A DNA stretch of 64,000 nt from an uncultured Oscillospiraceae bacterium. Lineage in GTDB: Bacteria > Bacillota > Clostridia > Oscillospirales > Oscillospiraceae. How positions within the stretch are numbered: position 1 is the first letter of the stretch; each line of letters starts with the position of its first letter. Under the pieces are notes generated by a model, which saw nothing but the letters and a program-made list of their open reading frames with translations, was not told where the DNA came from and did no database searches. The position numbers were made by a program, and so were the translations under genes. Below, in pieces: positions 50,942 to 61,856 of this stretch. The stretch is taken from NCBI GenBank assembly GCA_904419145.1, contig CAJFQQ010000006.1, positions 1 through 64,000 on the forward strand. Direction: 5' to 3'.

Positions 50942-52303
50942 ATGGGTTCCAGCATACAGGAATATCTTCATCCCGGCAAGCGTGTCCATCTGTGCGGCAT
51001 CGGCGGAGTCTCCATGTCTCCTCTGGCTGAAGTGCTCCACAGCATGGGGCTGCAGGTCCAGGGAAGCGACATGCAGGACAGCCCAGTGGTCGCCCATCTG
51101 CGCTCCCTGGGGATTCCGATCACCGTGGGGCATCAGGCCCAGGCCGTGGAGGGCGCGGACTTCCTGATCCGCACCGCCGCTGTCCACGACGACAACCCCG
51201 AGATCCGGCACGCCCGGGAGGAAGGCATCCCCGTCTTTGAACGGGCGGAGGCCTGGGGGGCCATCATGCAGGGCTATCGCAACGCCCTGTGCATCGCCGG
51301 CACCCACGGCAAGACCACTACCACGTCCATGGCCACCCATATTTTCATGGCGGCCGGCGCCGATCCCACGGTGATGATCGGCGGCACCCTCCCCATGCTG
51401 CACAGCGGCTATCGGGTGGGGGCCGGGGACACCATTATACTGGAGTCCTGTGAATACTGCAACTCTTTTCTCCACTTCTTCCCCACCGTGGCGGTGGTAC
51501 TGAATGTGGAGGCGGACCACCTGGACTTCTTCAAGGACCTGGCCGACGTGGAGCACTCCTTCCGCCGCTTTGCCCAGCTGGTGCCGCCGGACGGCCACGT
51601 GGTGGCCAACGCCGACGACCCCGGCGCCATGGAGGCCCTCCAGGGGCTCCCCCTCTTTACCTTCGGCATGAAAAAACCAGCCGACAGCCGGGTGGAAAAC
51701 CTCCAGTGGGAGGAGGGACTTCCCTCCTTTGATGTGGTGATCCACGATCAGACCTATTGCCATGTGGCGCTGCTGGTGGGCGGTGTTCACAATGTAATGA
51801 ACGCCCTGGCTGCCGCCACGGCCGCCTATGTGCTGGGTCTCCCCGGCCAGGCCGTCAGCCAGGGGCTGGCCTCCTTTACCGGGGCGGGCCGCCGCTTTGA
51901 GTACAAAGGCACCTACCATGGCGCCAGGATCTATGACGACTATGCCCATCACCCCGGAGAGCTCCACGCCCTGCTGCAAATGGCAAGGAGCCTTGGATAC
52001 CAGCGAATCATCTGTGCCTTCCAGCCCCACACCTACAGCCGGACCCGGGCCCTGTTCGACGACTTTGTCCGGGAGCTGCAGGCGGCGGATGTGGTACTGC
52101 TGGCGGAGATCTATGCCGCCCGGGAGAAAAACACCATCGGCATCTCCTCCAAAGATCTGGCGGCGCAGCTGCCCGGTTCCATCTATTGTCCCACCCTGGA
52201 GGATGTGACCCATCATCTGCGGATACTGGCCCGCGACGGCGACCTGATTTTAACCGTGGGAGCCGGGAACATTTACACGGCAGGCGAAGCGCTGCTGCAC
52301 TAA
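50942..52303 (+). CDS. murC: UDP-N-acetylmuramate-L-alanine ligase
   Basis: A 453-residue Mur ligase: HLCGIGGVSMSPLAEVLHSM, the P-loop CIAGTHGKTTTTSMATHIF, NVEADHLDFFKDL, and YDDYAHHPGELHALLQ in the C-terminal domain. It adds L-Ala to UDP-MurNAc in the cytoplasm. It is apart from the usual division cluster. The ATG follows TGGAGGAAC. Confidence 0.94.
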   Translation: MGSSIQEYLHPGKRVHLCGIGGVSMSPLAEVLHSMGLQVQGSDMQDSPVVAHLRSLGIPITVGHQAQAVEGADFLIRTAAVHDDNPEIRHAREEGIPVFERAEAWGAIMQGYRNALCIAGTHGKTTTTSMATHIFMAAGADPTVMIGGTLPMLHSGYRVGAGDTIILESCEYCNSFLHFFPTVAVVLNVEADHLDFFKDLADVEHSFRRFAQLVPPDGHVVANADDPGAMEALQGLPLFTFGMKKPADSRVENLQWEEGLPSFDVVIHDQTYCHVALLVGGVHNVMNALAAATAAYVLGLPGQAVSQGLASFTGAGRRFEYKGTYHGARIYDDYAHHPGELHALLQMARSLGYQRIICAFQPHTYSRTRALFDDFVRELQAADVVLLAEIYAAREKNTIGISSKDLAAQLPGSIYCPTLEDVTHHLRILARDGDLILTVGAGNIYTAGEALLH

Positions 52304-52318
52304 AACGGAGGATACGCA

Positions 52319-52891
52319 ATGAGCACCATGACCATTTCCCACATCTATACCACGATCCCGGACCAGGACTGCTCCCCCGTCCAGCAGGAGGTTCTTCACC
52401 TGCTGGAAAAGCTCCACATCCCCTTCCAGTATGTCTCACACGATCCCGCCAATACCATGGAGGACTGCAAGGCCATCAGCGAGGCGCTGAACGTGGCCGT
52501 GTGCAAGAACCTCTTTCTCTGCAACCGGCAGCAGACAGAGTTTTACCTCCTGTGCATGCCGGCGGATAAACCCTTCAAAACCAAGGATCTCTCCGCCCAG
52601 ATCGGCTCTGCCCGCCTGAGCTTCGGCTCGGCGGAAAAAATGGAGAAGCTGCTGGGCGTCACTCCCGGCTCCGCCTCTGTGCTGGGGCTGATGAACGACA
52701 AGGAGAACCAAGTCAAGCTGCTGCTGGACCGCAGCACCTACCAGGCCGCTTATTTTGGCTGCCATCCCTGTCAGAATACCGGGACCCTTCGCATTGAGAC
52801 TTCGGATCTGCTGAATCTGTTCCTCCCCTATGTAGGACACAAGGCCACCATTGTGGATCTTCCAGAGGAAACAGCAGCCTCCGATTGCTGA
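52319..52891 (+). CDS. YbaK/ProX-type aminoacyl-tRNA deacylase
   Basis: A 190-residue protein of the YbaK/aminoacyl-tRNA-associated domain: LEKLHIPFQYVSHDPANTME, VCKNLFLCNRQQTEFYLLCM, SARLSFGSAEKMEKLLGVTP and GSASVLGLMNDKENQV. These match free-standing ProXp/PrdX-like editing proteins that hydrolyse mischarged Ala- or Cys-tRNA(Pro). It begins 15 bases after murC, probably co-transcribed. Confidence 0.88.
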   Translation: MSTMTISHIYTTIPDQDCSPVQQEVLHLLEKLHIPFQYVSHDPANTMEDCKAISEALNVAVCKNLFLCNRQQTEFYLLCMPADKPFKTKDLSAQIGSARLSFGSAEKMEKLLGVTPGSASVLGLMNDKENQVKLLLDRSTYQAAYFGCHPCQNTGTLRIETSDLLNLFLPYVGHKATIVDLPEETAASDC

Positions 52892-52898
52892 ACACTGG

Positions 52899-52926
52899 GA
52901 CGGAGCTTCCGGCTCCGTCTTTTTTT
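52899..52926 (+). terminator. Terminator of murC-ybaK
   Basis: GACGGAGC/GCTCCGTC with a short loop, followed by seven T residues. Confidence 0.8.
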
Positions 52927-52938
52927 GCCGTCACCGCG

Positions 52939-52968
52939 TTGACAAGGTTTTCCAGCCTGTTATATAAT
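52939..52968 (+). promoter_or_regulatory. Promoter of the phosphopantetheinyl transferase gene
   Basis: TTGACA (52939-52944), 18 bases, TATAAT (52963-52968), with a leader of about 110 bases before the ATG at 53087. Confidence 0.65.
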
Positions 52969-53086
52969 AAATTTACATATCCAGACTGACTGTATCAGCA
53001 AAGGAGAATCGTATTTTGAAACATCTGAATCGGCGAGGCCGAGGTACGGCGGCCCCTCCCCTTTTGAGTCGCGGAGGATTTTCCAC

Positions 53087-53698
53087 ATGAGCGCGGTACA
53101 GGTATATGCTTTGCGGATTGACCGCGAACTCAGCAGTGCGGAACGGGCAGCACTGCTGGAGATCCTGCCGTATAGCCGCCGTCAACGCCTGATACGCACC
53201 AGAGAGGACAAGCAAATTCAGGCGTTGTGTGCTTACGGAGCGCTTCACCTTGCTCTGACGCGGCAATACGATTTCTATGGCTTCCCTCCCATCCTGATTG
53301 CCGAAGGCGGGAAGCCCTATTTCCCGGATTATCCTGCCATTCAATTTAATCTCAGCCACACCGATGGGGCTGTTGTCTGCGCCCTGCATGCGACGCCGGT
53401 AGGGGTGGATCTGGAGCGCAACCGTCCACCTGCTGACAACATCCTGCATTATTATCATTTCACCAAGGGACGGGACTTTTGGGAGATGTGGGTCCATCGG
53501 GAAGCTATCGCTAAATATCACGGCCGCGGCTTTGCTGCCCTGGCACATTGGGATGATGCTCTGGAGCAGGGCGTGACCTGCCGGCCGTTGGCCCTATTGG
53601 ACGGGTATTATGCAGCGCTGGCTACTGCAACTCCATACCCCTGTGTAGTTCATAGTGTCTCCCTGGAGGAAATCTCCGATGCTGCAGCGAGGCGCTGA
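53087..53698 (+). CDS. Sfp-type 4'-phosphopantetheinyl transferase
   Basis: A 203-residue protein with the three Sfp-family signatures: GGKPYFPD, IQFNLSHTDGAVVCAL and PVGVDLERNRP, then a WxxREA motif (WEMWVHREAIAKYHGRG) where others have WTxKEA. It transfers phosphopantetheine from CoA to carrier proteins. Length is at the small end for Sfp types. No polyketide or NRPS genes are nearby, so the carrier it serves is unknown. GCGGAGGA precedes the ATG. Confidence 0.88.
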   Translation: MSAVQVYALRIDRELSSAERAALLEILPYSRRQRLIRTREDKQIQALCAYGALHLALTRQYDFYGFPPILIAEGGKPYFPDYPAIQFNLSHTDGAVVCALHATPVGVDLERNRPPADNILHYYHFTKGRDFWEMWVHREAIAKYHGRGFAALAHWDDALEQGVTCRPLALLDGYYAALATATPYPCVVHSVSLEEISDAAARR

Positions 53699-53718
53699 AA
53701 ACAGCGCCTCGCCTTTTT
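53687..53718 (+). terminator. Terminator overlapping the end of the Sfp-type gene
   Basis: GCGAGGCGCTG/CAGCGCCTCGC with an AAAA loop followed by CTTTTTC. The first arm includes the last codons and the stop. Confidence 0.8.
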
Positions 53719-53854
53719 CTGCACAGAGAGCCTTATGGATTTACTCTCAAAAACTTTCAAAAAATTTTTAGAAAAAAAGAGGGAATTTTTATTTCACGGC
53801 GTATATATCTATAGTCAGATTTTTTGACGGTTCCAGAGTAAGGAGGTCAAACGC

Positions 53855-55634
53855 ATGGCATTTCCCCAGAGCTTTCTGGATGAAGTCATTGCACGGAACG
53901 ATATTTTAGATGTCGTCTCCTCCTATGTCCACCTGACGAAAAAGGGCAGCAATTACTTTGGCCTCTGTCCCTTCCATAATGAGAAAACCGGCTCCTTTTC
54001 CGTCTCGCCTGACAAGCAGATCTTCTATTGCTTCGGCTGCAAAAAGGGCGGCGGCGTGATCAACTTCATCATGGAGGAGGAAAACCTCACCTTCCCCGAT
54101 GCAGTCCGTTTCCTGGCGAAGCGCGCAAATCTCCAGGTGCCGGAGGAGACAGAGAGCCAGGAGAGCAGCCGCCTGCGCCAGCGGGTCCTGGCCCTGAACA
54201 AGGAGGCCGCCCGGTTTTACTATGGAAATCTTCAGCGTCCTGAGGGGGCGGCGGTGGCCGCCTATCTGGAGCAGCGGAAGATCAGCCGGAAAATCGCCAT
54301 GGATTTTGGACTGGGGGCCTCTCTGGATCAGTGGGACGCTCTGATTACCGCTATGGCTGCCAAGGGCTTCACCAAAGCGGAACTGCTGGCGGCGGGGCTT
54401 GCGGTCCAGAACAACCACGGCCGGCTCTATGACAAATTCCGAAACCGATTGATGTTTCCGGTGATCGACGTCCGGGGCGACGTGGTGGGGTTTGGCGGAC
54501 GGGTGTTGGACAAGTCCGAGCCCAAATACATGAACACCCCGGAGACCATTACCTACAGCAAGCGCCGGATTCTTTACGGCATCAATCTGGCCAAAAAGAC
54601 CAAGCGCCCCAATTTCATCCTCTGCGAGGGGAATATCGACGTCATTACCCTCCATCAGGCCGGGTTTGATAACGCTGTAGCCTCCATGGGCACCGCGCTC
54701 ACCACCGAGCAGACCCGTCTTCTCAGCCGCTACACCAAGGAGCTGGTACTCTGCTACGACAACGACGGTGCCGGCAGGAACGCCACGCAGAAGGCCATTG
54801 AGCTGCTGAACAACTCGGAATTCACCGTGAAGGTCCTGAACATCCCTAATCGGGTGGTGGACGGCCAGCCGGTGAAGCAGGATGTGGATGACTTTATCAA
54901 AAATCGGGGCGCCGCTGCCTTTGAGCGGCTGCTGAGCGGCAGCGAAAATCACGTGGAATACCAGCTGGAAAACGTGTCTGCCAAGTATGACCTGACCGAT
55001 GACCAGCAGCGGGTGGCCTATGCCGAGGAGGTCAGCGCCCTGATTGCCGGGCTGGACAACGCGGTGGAGCGGGAGATCTACACAGGCCGCGCCGCCGAGC
55101 GGGCAGGGATCTCCAGGGAAGCGCTGCAGCTGGAGGTCCAGCGGGCCGCCAAGCGCCGTCTGAGCAGGGAGCGGCGGGAGCGGCAGCGCAAGGAGCTGAA
55201 TCCAGCTGCAGCCCTGCAGCCCCAGGAGCGCTCCAGCCGTTACAGCGACATCCATTCTGCCATGGCAGAAGAGGGCGTGATTCGTCTGCTTCTGCTGGAC
55301 AATTCCCTTGCCAGTGCCTGTACCTCCCTTCCTGCGGAGGAATTCTCATCGCCATTATTGGGTAAAATCTATGGGGCTCTGCTGTCATGCCATGCCGATG
55401 GCCGTCCCATGCAGGTCAGTACTTTGGCCGGCATTTTAAATACAGAAGAGATGAATCATCTTACAGGCATCCTGCAGCGTCCAGAATCCCTGGTCAACGG
55501 CCCCCAGGCCATGGCTGATTACATAGCGGTGATCCAGGATTCGTATGGAAAGCGGCAGAATACAGGCGGCCTGGATCCACTTTTAGCCGCCAGAGATAAA
55601 TTCAAGAACAAAAAGGGTTACGGAGGAAAGCAAA

Positions 55635-55642
<8 letters not shown>
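53855..55642 (+). CDS. dnaG: DNA primase
   Basis: A 595-residue primase: N-terminal zinc finger ([20 protein letters not shown] and [12 protein letters not shown], a CxxH...CxxC site), catalytic TOPRIM region with [16 protein letters not shown] and [13 protein letters not shown], then a C-terminal helicase-binding region. It makes primers for chromosome replication. ATG 53855 follows AAGGAGG. It overlaps sigA by eight bases, the classic dnaG-rpoD macromolecular-synthesis arrangement. Confidence 0.95.
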
Positions 55643-57014
<1,372 letters not shown>

Positions 57015-57024
57015 GGCTATCCCA

Positions 57025-57303
57025 ATGCAGGAATTTTTTCAGCAGCTGACCCCCCGTTGGTTTCAGCGTGCCCATGTATATGTGGGCAGCATTGGCCCCT
57101 GCTTTCACGATTTCCGCTTCCGCTTCTCCCAGGATGAAAAGGGGAAACAAATTACTGCTTCGGTCTATACAAACAAATGCTTCGAGCTGGCAGAAGATGT
57201 GGAGACACGAGATTTCGACTGGACGGAGGATGGCGTGGAGGCACTCAAGCAGTGGCTGGAAGAAAAATTTCAACAGTGGAGCGCCAACGTATCAGCAAAA
57301 TAG
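57025..57303 (+). CDS. Small hypothetical protein after sigA
   Basis: A 92-residue protein starting MQEFFQQLTPRWFQRAHVYV, rich in aromatic and charged residues (HDFRFRFSQDEKGKQITASV; WLEEKFQQW), with no signal peptide or membrane segment. I do not recognise a family. It starts 10 bases after the sigA stop with only a weak GAGGCT site, so it probably depends on read-through translation from sigA. A terminator follows 10 bases past its stop, making it the last gene of the dnaG-sigA unit. Confidence 0.65.
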   Translation: MQEFFQQLTPRWFQRAHVYVGSIGPCFHDFRFRFSQDEKGKQITASVYTNKCFELAEDVETRDFDWTEDGVEALKQWLEEKFQQWSANVSAK

Positions 57304-57312
57304 TAAAATTCG

Positions 57313-57345
57313 AGGGCCGCAGATGGTTATCTGCGGCCCTTCTAT
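57313..57345 (+). terminator. Terminator of the dnaG-sigA unit
   Basis: AGGGCCGCAGAT/ATCTGCGGCCCT perfect 12-bp stem with a 4-base loop, followed by TCTAT. Confidence 0.75.
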
Positions 57346-57369
57346 CTAAAAAAATACTTTATTGCTCAA

Positions 57370-57405
57370 ACGGGGCTCAAAGAATGAATTTCTTTGAGCC
57401 CCGTT
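57370..57405 (-). terminator. Terminator of rpsB-tsf
   Basis: ACGGGGCTCAAAGAA and TTCTTTGAGCCCCGT form a long stem in the gap between the convergent sigA-side and tsf-side units. Confidence 0.65.
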
Positions 57406-57470
57406 CCAAATTAATTTGTCCTACGAAGGATTATGGAGCATTTGCCTGGAAGCGGGACCAAGCCCGCCCT

Positions 57471-58382
57471 TTACTTGAGCATCGAAGCGATTTCCTCAGC
57501 GAAGTTGGACTCCTTCTTCTCAATTCCCTCGCCTTTTTCAAAGCGGACAGCATCCTTAAAGGATACGGTGCCGCCCAGCGCTTTGGCGGAGGATTCAATA
57601 TACTTCTCGACGCTCATGGAATTGTCCTTCACAAACTCCTGCTGCAGCAGGCAGTTTTCAGCGTAGAACTTGTTGAGTTTGCCGGACACAATGTTCTCTT
57701 TAACCTTGTCGGGCTTGTTGGCCATCTTGGGATCGTTGGCCATCTGGGCCAGCATGATCTTCTTCTCCTCATCCAGAACATCCTGGGTCACCTGGCTCTT
57801 ATCCCAGAAGCGAGGATTCAGAGCGGCAATCTGCATAGCCACATCCTTGCCAATGGTCGTTGCATCAATGCCGCCGGTTACCTCCAGGTTCACCAGCACA
57901 CCGATCTTTCCGCCGGCATGGACATACGGCACGCTGACGCCCTCGGTGTAGAAAGCGAAGCGGCGGACCTTGATGTTCTCCCCGATGACCAGGACCATCT
58001 CCTGCTGCTGCTGCAGCACGGTCAGGTCGGTACCATTGTATTTGCAGTCCATCAGGGCGTCCAGGTCAGCAGGTTTGTTAGCAGCCACAGTGGCGGCCAC
58101 ACCCTTCACAAAGTCTACAAATTTCTCATTCTTACCCACAAAGTCTGTTTCGGCATTGACCTCAACTACCACGCCGATCCCATCGATTACGGTAGCATAA
58201 GCCACGCCCTCAGCAGCAATCCGGCCAGCCTTTTTGGCGGAAGCAGCCAAGCCCTTTTCGCGCAGAATCTCCACAGCCTTGTCCATGTTGCCATCGGCCT
58301 CAGTGAGCGCCTTCTTGCAATCCATCATGCCTACGCCGGTCATTTCGCGCAGGTTCTTTACATCAGCAGCGGTAAAAGCCAT
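57471..58382 (-). CDS. tsf: Translation elongation factor Ts
   Basis: A 303-residue EF-Ts: N-terminal UBA-like domain (VKNLREMTGVGMMDCKKALT), GRIAAEGVAYATVIDGIGVV, VEVNAETDFVGKNEKFVDF, and the later VSGKLNKFYAENCLLQQEFV. It exchanges GDP on EF-Tu. It follows rpsB by 92 bases. Confidence 0.96.
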   Translation of the reverse strand: MAFTAADVKNLREMTGVGMMDCKKALTEADGNMDKAVEILREKGLAASAKKAGRIAAEGVAYATVIDGIGVVVEVNAETDFVGKNEKFVDFVKGVAATVAANKPADLDALMDCKYNGTDLTVLQQQQEMVLVIGENIKVRRFAFYTEGVSVPYVHAGGKIGVLVNLEVTGGIDATTIGKDVAMQIAALNPRFWDKSQVTQDVLDEEKKIMLAQMANDPKMANKPDKVKENIVSGKLNKFYAENCLLQQEFVKDNSMSVEKYIESSAKALGGTVSFKDAVRFEKGEGIEKKESNFAEEIASMLK

Positions 58383-58427
58383 AGGAATAACCTCCAGTAA
58401 TTTTTAGTATCATTTCAGCATGAAAGA

Positions 58428-58450
58428 TGGGGCGGGACCTGCCCGCCCCA
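58428..58450 (-). terminator. Hairpin between rpsB and tsf
   Basis: TGGGGCGGG/CCCGCCCCA with a 5-base loop in the intercistronic gap. The following minus-strand sequence lacks a long T-run, so it may be a processing or partial-attenuation hairpin, setting S2 above EF-Ts. Confidence 0.5.
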
Positions 58451-58474
58451 TAGGGTTTACCGATTGTTTGGGTT

Positions 58475-59215
58475 TTACTCCGCAGAAGCCTCTTCAGCGG
58501 CCTCCGCCTCGGCGGCCTCGGCAATCTGCTCGCCCTGCTTGCCCTCCAGCATGGCGTTGGCCATGATAGAAGCAATCAGCTTGATGGCACGGATAGCATC
58601 GTCGTTGCCGGGGATGGGATAGTCGATCTCATCGGGATCGCAGTTGGTATCGGCAATAGCCACCACGGGGATGCCCAGCTTGTGGGCCTCGGCGATGGCA
58701 TTGCGCTCCTTGCGGGTATCCACAATGAACAGGGCGCCGGGCAGCTTCTTCATTTCCTTCACGCCGCCCAGATACTTCTCCAGCTTCTCGATCTCGCCCA
58801 TGTGCTTGATGACTTCCTTCTTGGGCAGCATGTCGAAGGTGCCGTCCTCCTGCATGCGCTTGAGCTGATTCAGGCGGTCAATGCGGGTGCGCATGGTTTT
58901 GAAGTTGGTCATCATGCCGCCCAGCCAGCGGGCGTTGACATAGAACATGTTGCAGCGCAGGGCCTCCTCCTTGATGGCCTCCTGAGCCTGCTTCTTGGTG
59001 CCGACGAACAGAAGGGACTGGCCGTTCTCAGCCAACTCACGGACAAAGGCATAAGCCTCCTCCAGCTTCTTCACGGTCTTCTGCAGGTCAATGATATAGA
59101 TGCCATTGCGCTCGGTATAGATATAGGGCGCCATCTTGGGGTTCCAACGGCGGGTCTGGTGACCAAAGTGGACACCGGCTTCCAGCAGCTGCTTCATGGA
59201 TACGACATTTGCCAT
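58475..59215 (-). CDS. rpsB: 30S ribosomal protein S2
   Basis: A 246-residue S2: [100 protein letters not shown]. An acidic Glu/Ala tail follows the core. TTTGGAGG precedes the ATG. Confidence 0.97.
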   Translation of the reverse strand: MANVVSMKQLLEAGVHFGHQTRRWNPKMAPYIYTERNGIYIIDLQKTVKKLEEAYAFVRELAENGQSLLFVGTKKQAQEAIKEEALRCNMFYVNARWLGGMMTNFKTMRTRIDRLNQLKRMQEDGTFDMLPKKEVIKHMGEIEKLEKYLGGVKEMKKLPGALFIVDTRKERNAIAEAHKLGIPVVAIADTNCDPDEIDYPIPGNDDAIRAIKLIASIMANAMLEGKQGEQIAEAAEAEAAEEASAE

Positions 59216-59331
59216 GGTACTTCAATTCCTCCAAAAATTTAGTTTTACCCTCCGGGACCTTCCCTGTTCCGGCCAACCTTCCGTGCGGAAGGCACCGACC
59301 GGGTATCCGATCCCGTGCGGAATGCTGAAAT
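59216..59331 (-). promoter_or_regulatory. Structured 5' leader of rpsB
   Basis: The transcribed leader of about 105 bases contains complementary G+C segments (CCTTCCG-CA-CGGAAGG; GGGACCTTCCC-type pairing with GGAAGGTCCC). Its length and structure suit autoregulation by S2, known for rpsB in other bacteria; this assignment is inference. Confidence 0.4.
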
Positions 59332-59360
59332 ATAATACCACAATGTTATGGAAATTGCAA
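59332..59360 (-). promoter_or_regulatory. rpsB-tsf promoter
   Basis: On the minus strand TTGCAA (59355-59360), 17 bases, TATTAT (59332-59337). Confidence 0.65.
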
Positions 59361-59496
59361 GATGAAATTGGAGGAAATTTTACCTTTTTTCTAAGATTGA
59401 ACGGTTTTCCGGCAAAATCCCTTCCCTGCTGCGCAAAGATGCAAAAAGAGCCGGGCAGTCCCCTCCGCTGCCCGGCTGTCATCGTTGATCGCGCCG

Positions 59497-60615
59497 CTAT
59501 TCCACCCACAGGCGCTGAAAGCGGTCCCCCATGTGGGCGAGGATCTCGTTGGCGATAGTGCCGCACTGCTCCGCCACAGCGCAGGCGGTGATGATCTCAC
59601 CGCCGTCGCTGCCGATGAAGGTGGCCGCGTCCCCCTGCCGGACCTGGGGGACCTCCGTCACATCCAGCAGCAGCTGGTCCATGCAGACCATCCCGGCGAT
59701 GGGGCAGCGGACGCCGTGGAGCAGCATGGCGCCCCTGCCCTGGGACAGGGCCCGGGGCACGCCGTCGGCGTAGCCCATGGTGACCGCCGCCAAACGGGTG
59801 GGCCGGCGGGCGGTGAAGCCCAGGCCGTACCCGGCGTGCTCCCCCGGAACCAACGTGTGGACAGCGCCCACCCGTGCCCGGGCCGACAGCACCGGACGGA
59901 GCCCCGGGGCATAGGCGGCGGTATCCTCCGTGGTGCTGAGCATCCCATAGAGGGCGATGCCCACCCGGGCATAGCGGCAGCGGAGGTCCCGGTGGCGAAA
60001 GACGCCGTAGCTGCTCTGGATGTGGAGGTCCGACACCGGGAGCCCGCAGGCGCGCAGCCCGTCCACCGCCCGGTAGAACCGCCGGATCTGCTCCCGGCTG
60101 AAGTCAACCGCCTCCTGGTCCTGGGAGTCGTCGGCACACAGGTGGGTAAAGAGCCCCTTCACCCGCAGATTGGGATAGCGGAAGATCCGCTCCAGCGTCT
60201 CCCCCTCCTGCCAGGGGATCCCTAAACGGTGCATGCCGGTGTCCAGCTTCACATGGACATCCAGGGGTCGGCCGTAGGCGTTCAGCGCGGCGGCGTAGTC
60301 TGCGTCTACCACCGTCTGGGTAAGCCGGGCCGCCTCCAGCAGCAGGAACTGGGAGGGGTTGGTGTATCCCAGCACCAGGATGGTGCCCCGGGCCCCCTGA
60401 CGCCGTAGCTCCGCCCCCTCCTCCGCCGTAGCCACGCAGAAGTCGTGGACCCCCAGCCTGCACAGCTCCAGCGCCGCGGCAGGCAGCCCGTGGCCGTAGG
60501 CGTTGCCCTTCACCACCGCCATCAGATCGCACCCCTGGGGCAGCTGCGCCCGGAGCAGCGCTACATTATGGGCCAGCGCCGGGCGGCTCAGCTCCAGCCA
60601 CGCCCGGTCCTTCAT
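59497..60615 (-). CDS. alr: Alanine racemase
   Basis: A 372-residue PLP-dependent racemase: AVVKGNAYGHGLPAAALELC with the PLP lysine (about residue 36), VHVKLDTGMHRLGIP, RYARVGIALYGML, a C-terminal catalytic Tyr in GEHAGYGLGFTARRP, and GMVCMDQLLLDVTEVP. It supplies D-Ala for cell wall. There is no N-terminal membrane domain, so it is not a typical VanT serine racemase. Its ATG overlaps the ligase stop (ATGA). Confidence 0.94.
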   Translation of the reverse strand: MKDRAWLELSRPALAHNVALLRAQLPQGCDLMAVVKGNAYGHGLPAAALELCRLGVHDFCVATAEEGAELRRQGARGTILVLGYTNPSQFLLLEAARLTQTVVDADYAAALNAYGRPLDVHVKLDTGMHRLGIPWQEGETLERIFRYPNLRVKGLFTHLCADDSQDQEAVDFSREQIRRFYRAVDGLRACGLPVSDLHIQSSYGVFRHRDLRCRYARVGIALYGMLSTTEDTAAYAPGLRPVLSARARVGAVHTLVPGEHAGYGLGFTARRPTRLAAVTMGYADGVPRALSQGRGAMLLHGVRCPIAGMVCMDQLLLDVTEVPQVRQGDAATFIGSDGGEIITACAVAEQCGTIANEILAHMGDRFQRLWVE

Positions 60616-61658
60616 CCCTTCAATCCCTCCGCGATCAGGCAGTTGACGATCTCCTGGAAGGTCATCCCCACCGCCATGAGCATGCCGGGGAAGCGGCTGT
60701 GGGCGGTAAAGCCGGGGATCGTATTGATCTCATTGAATACGATCCGCCCCTCCGGGGTCAGGAACAGATCCACCCGGGCAAAGCCGCTGCACCCTAAAGC
60801 GCGGTAGAGCCGCAGGGCGGTGTTCTGGATCTCCGCCGCCTTGGCCGCCGGAATGCGGGCGGGCACATGGATGGAGGAGGTGATGAGGTTGTACTTCTCC
60901 GTGTAGTCGAAGAATCCCTGGCTCAGCTCAATCTCGTCCACCGCGCCGATGGTCAGGTCGTTGCCCTCCCCCATGACAGCACAGCCCACCTCAAAGCCGG
61001 GGATATTCTCCTCCAGCAACACCCGACTGTCGTGGCGGAAGGCCTCCTCCACCGCCCCGGGCAGCTGGGAGAAGTCCGCCACCTTGGAAATACCGAAGGA
61101 GGAACCGCCATTCACCGGCTTGACAAACAGGGGATAGCCCAGCTCCTCCCCCAGCAGGCGCAGCGTGGCCTGTCCCACGCCCTGGGGTACCTCCGCCGAC
61201 CGGGGCACCGCAATGCCCGCCTGGGCCGCCAGCTTGTGGGCCCGGTCCTTGTCCATGCACAGGGCAGACGACAGCGTCCTGCAGCCGATCACCGGGATAC
61301 CCGCCAGCTCCAGGAGCCCCTGGACCGTGCCGTCCTCCCCGTTTTTGCCGTGGAGGACCGGCATGGCGGCGTCGATATAGATGCGGGACACCTGTCCCCC
61401 CAGCACGATTACGCCGTGGGTGCCCCGGTCCGGGGAGAGGATGGCTGGGGTGCAGCGCCCCTCCTCCCGCCAGCGGTCCGCGCCAATGGCCTCCAGGGGG
61501 CCGCTGTAGTGGTACCAGTGCCCCTGGCGGGTGATCCCCAGCATACAGACGTCGTAGGTGTCCCGGTCAATGGCCCCCAGCACCGCCTGGGCCGACTGGA
61601 GGGACACCGCATACTCGTCGGAGCAGCCTCCGAACAAAACAGCAATACATCTTTTCAT
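60612..61658 (-). CDS. VanG-like D-alanine ligase (D-Ala-D-Ser or D-Ala-D-Ala)
   Basis: A 348-residue ATP-grasp ligase: AVLFGGCSDEYAVSLQSAQA, VLHGKNGEDGTVQGLLELAG, LSSALCMDKDRAHKLAAQAG, FVKPVNGGSSFGISK, and IVFNEINTIPGFTAHSRFPG. The stretch IELSQGFFDYTEKYNLITSS carries the EKY motif typical of the VanC/E/G D-Ser-type branch, whereas ordinary Ddl has a KY in FYDYEAKY. The overall sequence is closer to VanG than to Ddl as I recall them. No vanXY, vanT, vanR or vanS is next to it. Substrate choice cannot be proved by reading. Confidence 0.82.
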   Translation of the reverse strand: MKRCIAVLFGGCSDEYAVSLQSAQAVLGAIDRDTYDVCMLGITRQGHWYHYSGPLEAIGADRWREEGRCTPAILSPDRGTHGVIVLGGQVSRIYIDAAMPVLHGKNGEDGTVQGLLELAGIPVIGCRTLSSALCMDKDRAHKLAAQAGIAVPRSAEVPQGVGQATLRLLGEELGYPLFVKPVNGGSSFGISKVADFSQLPGAVEEAFRHDSRVLLEENIPGFEVGCAVMGEGNDLTIGAVDEIELSQGFFDYTEKYNLITSSIHVPARIPAAKAAEIQNTALRLYRALGCSGFARVDLFLTPEGRIVFNEINTIPGFTAHSRFPGMLMAVGMTFQEIVNCLIAEGLKG

Positions 61659-61856
61659 GGAAAAGCCATCTCCTTTGTTTCAGGTAAGATGATTTTACCA
61701 GGAACAAATTAAGATGGCCTTTGGATGTGTTTAAGATTTCTTTAAGGTTTTCTTACTCTTTTCTTATTTTTTCACGGCGCCGGATAGACAGCCGCGGGAG
61801 CCTGTGCTATCCTGTTGTCACAGACTGCCGCGGCGCGGCGAAGGAGGGGATCACTG

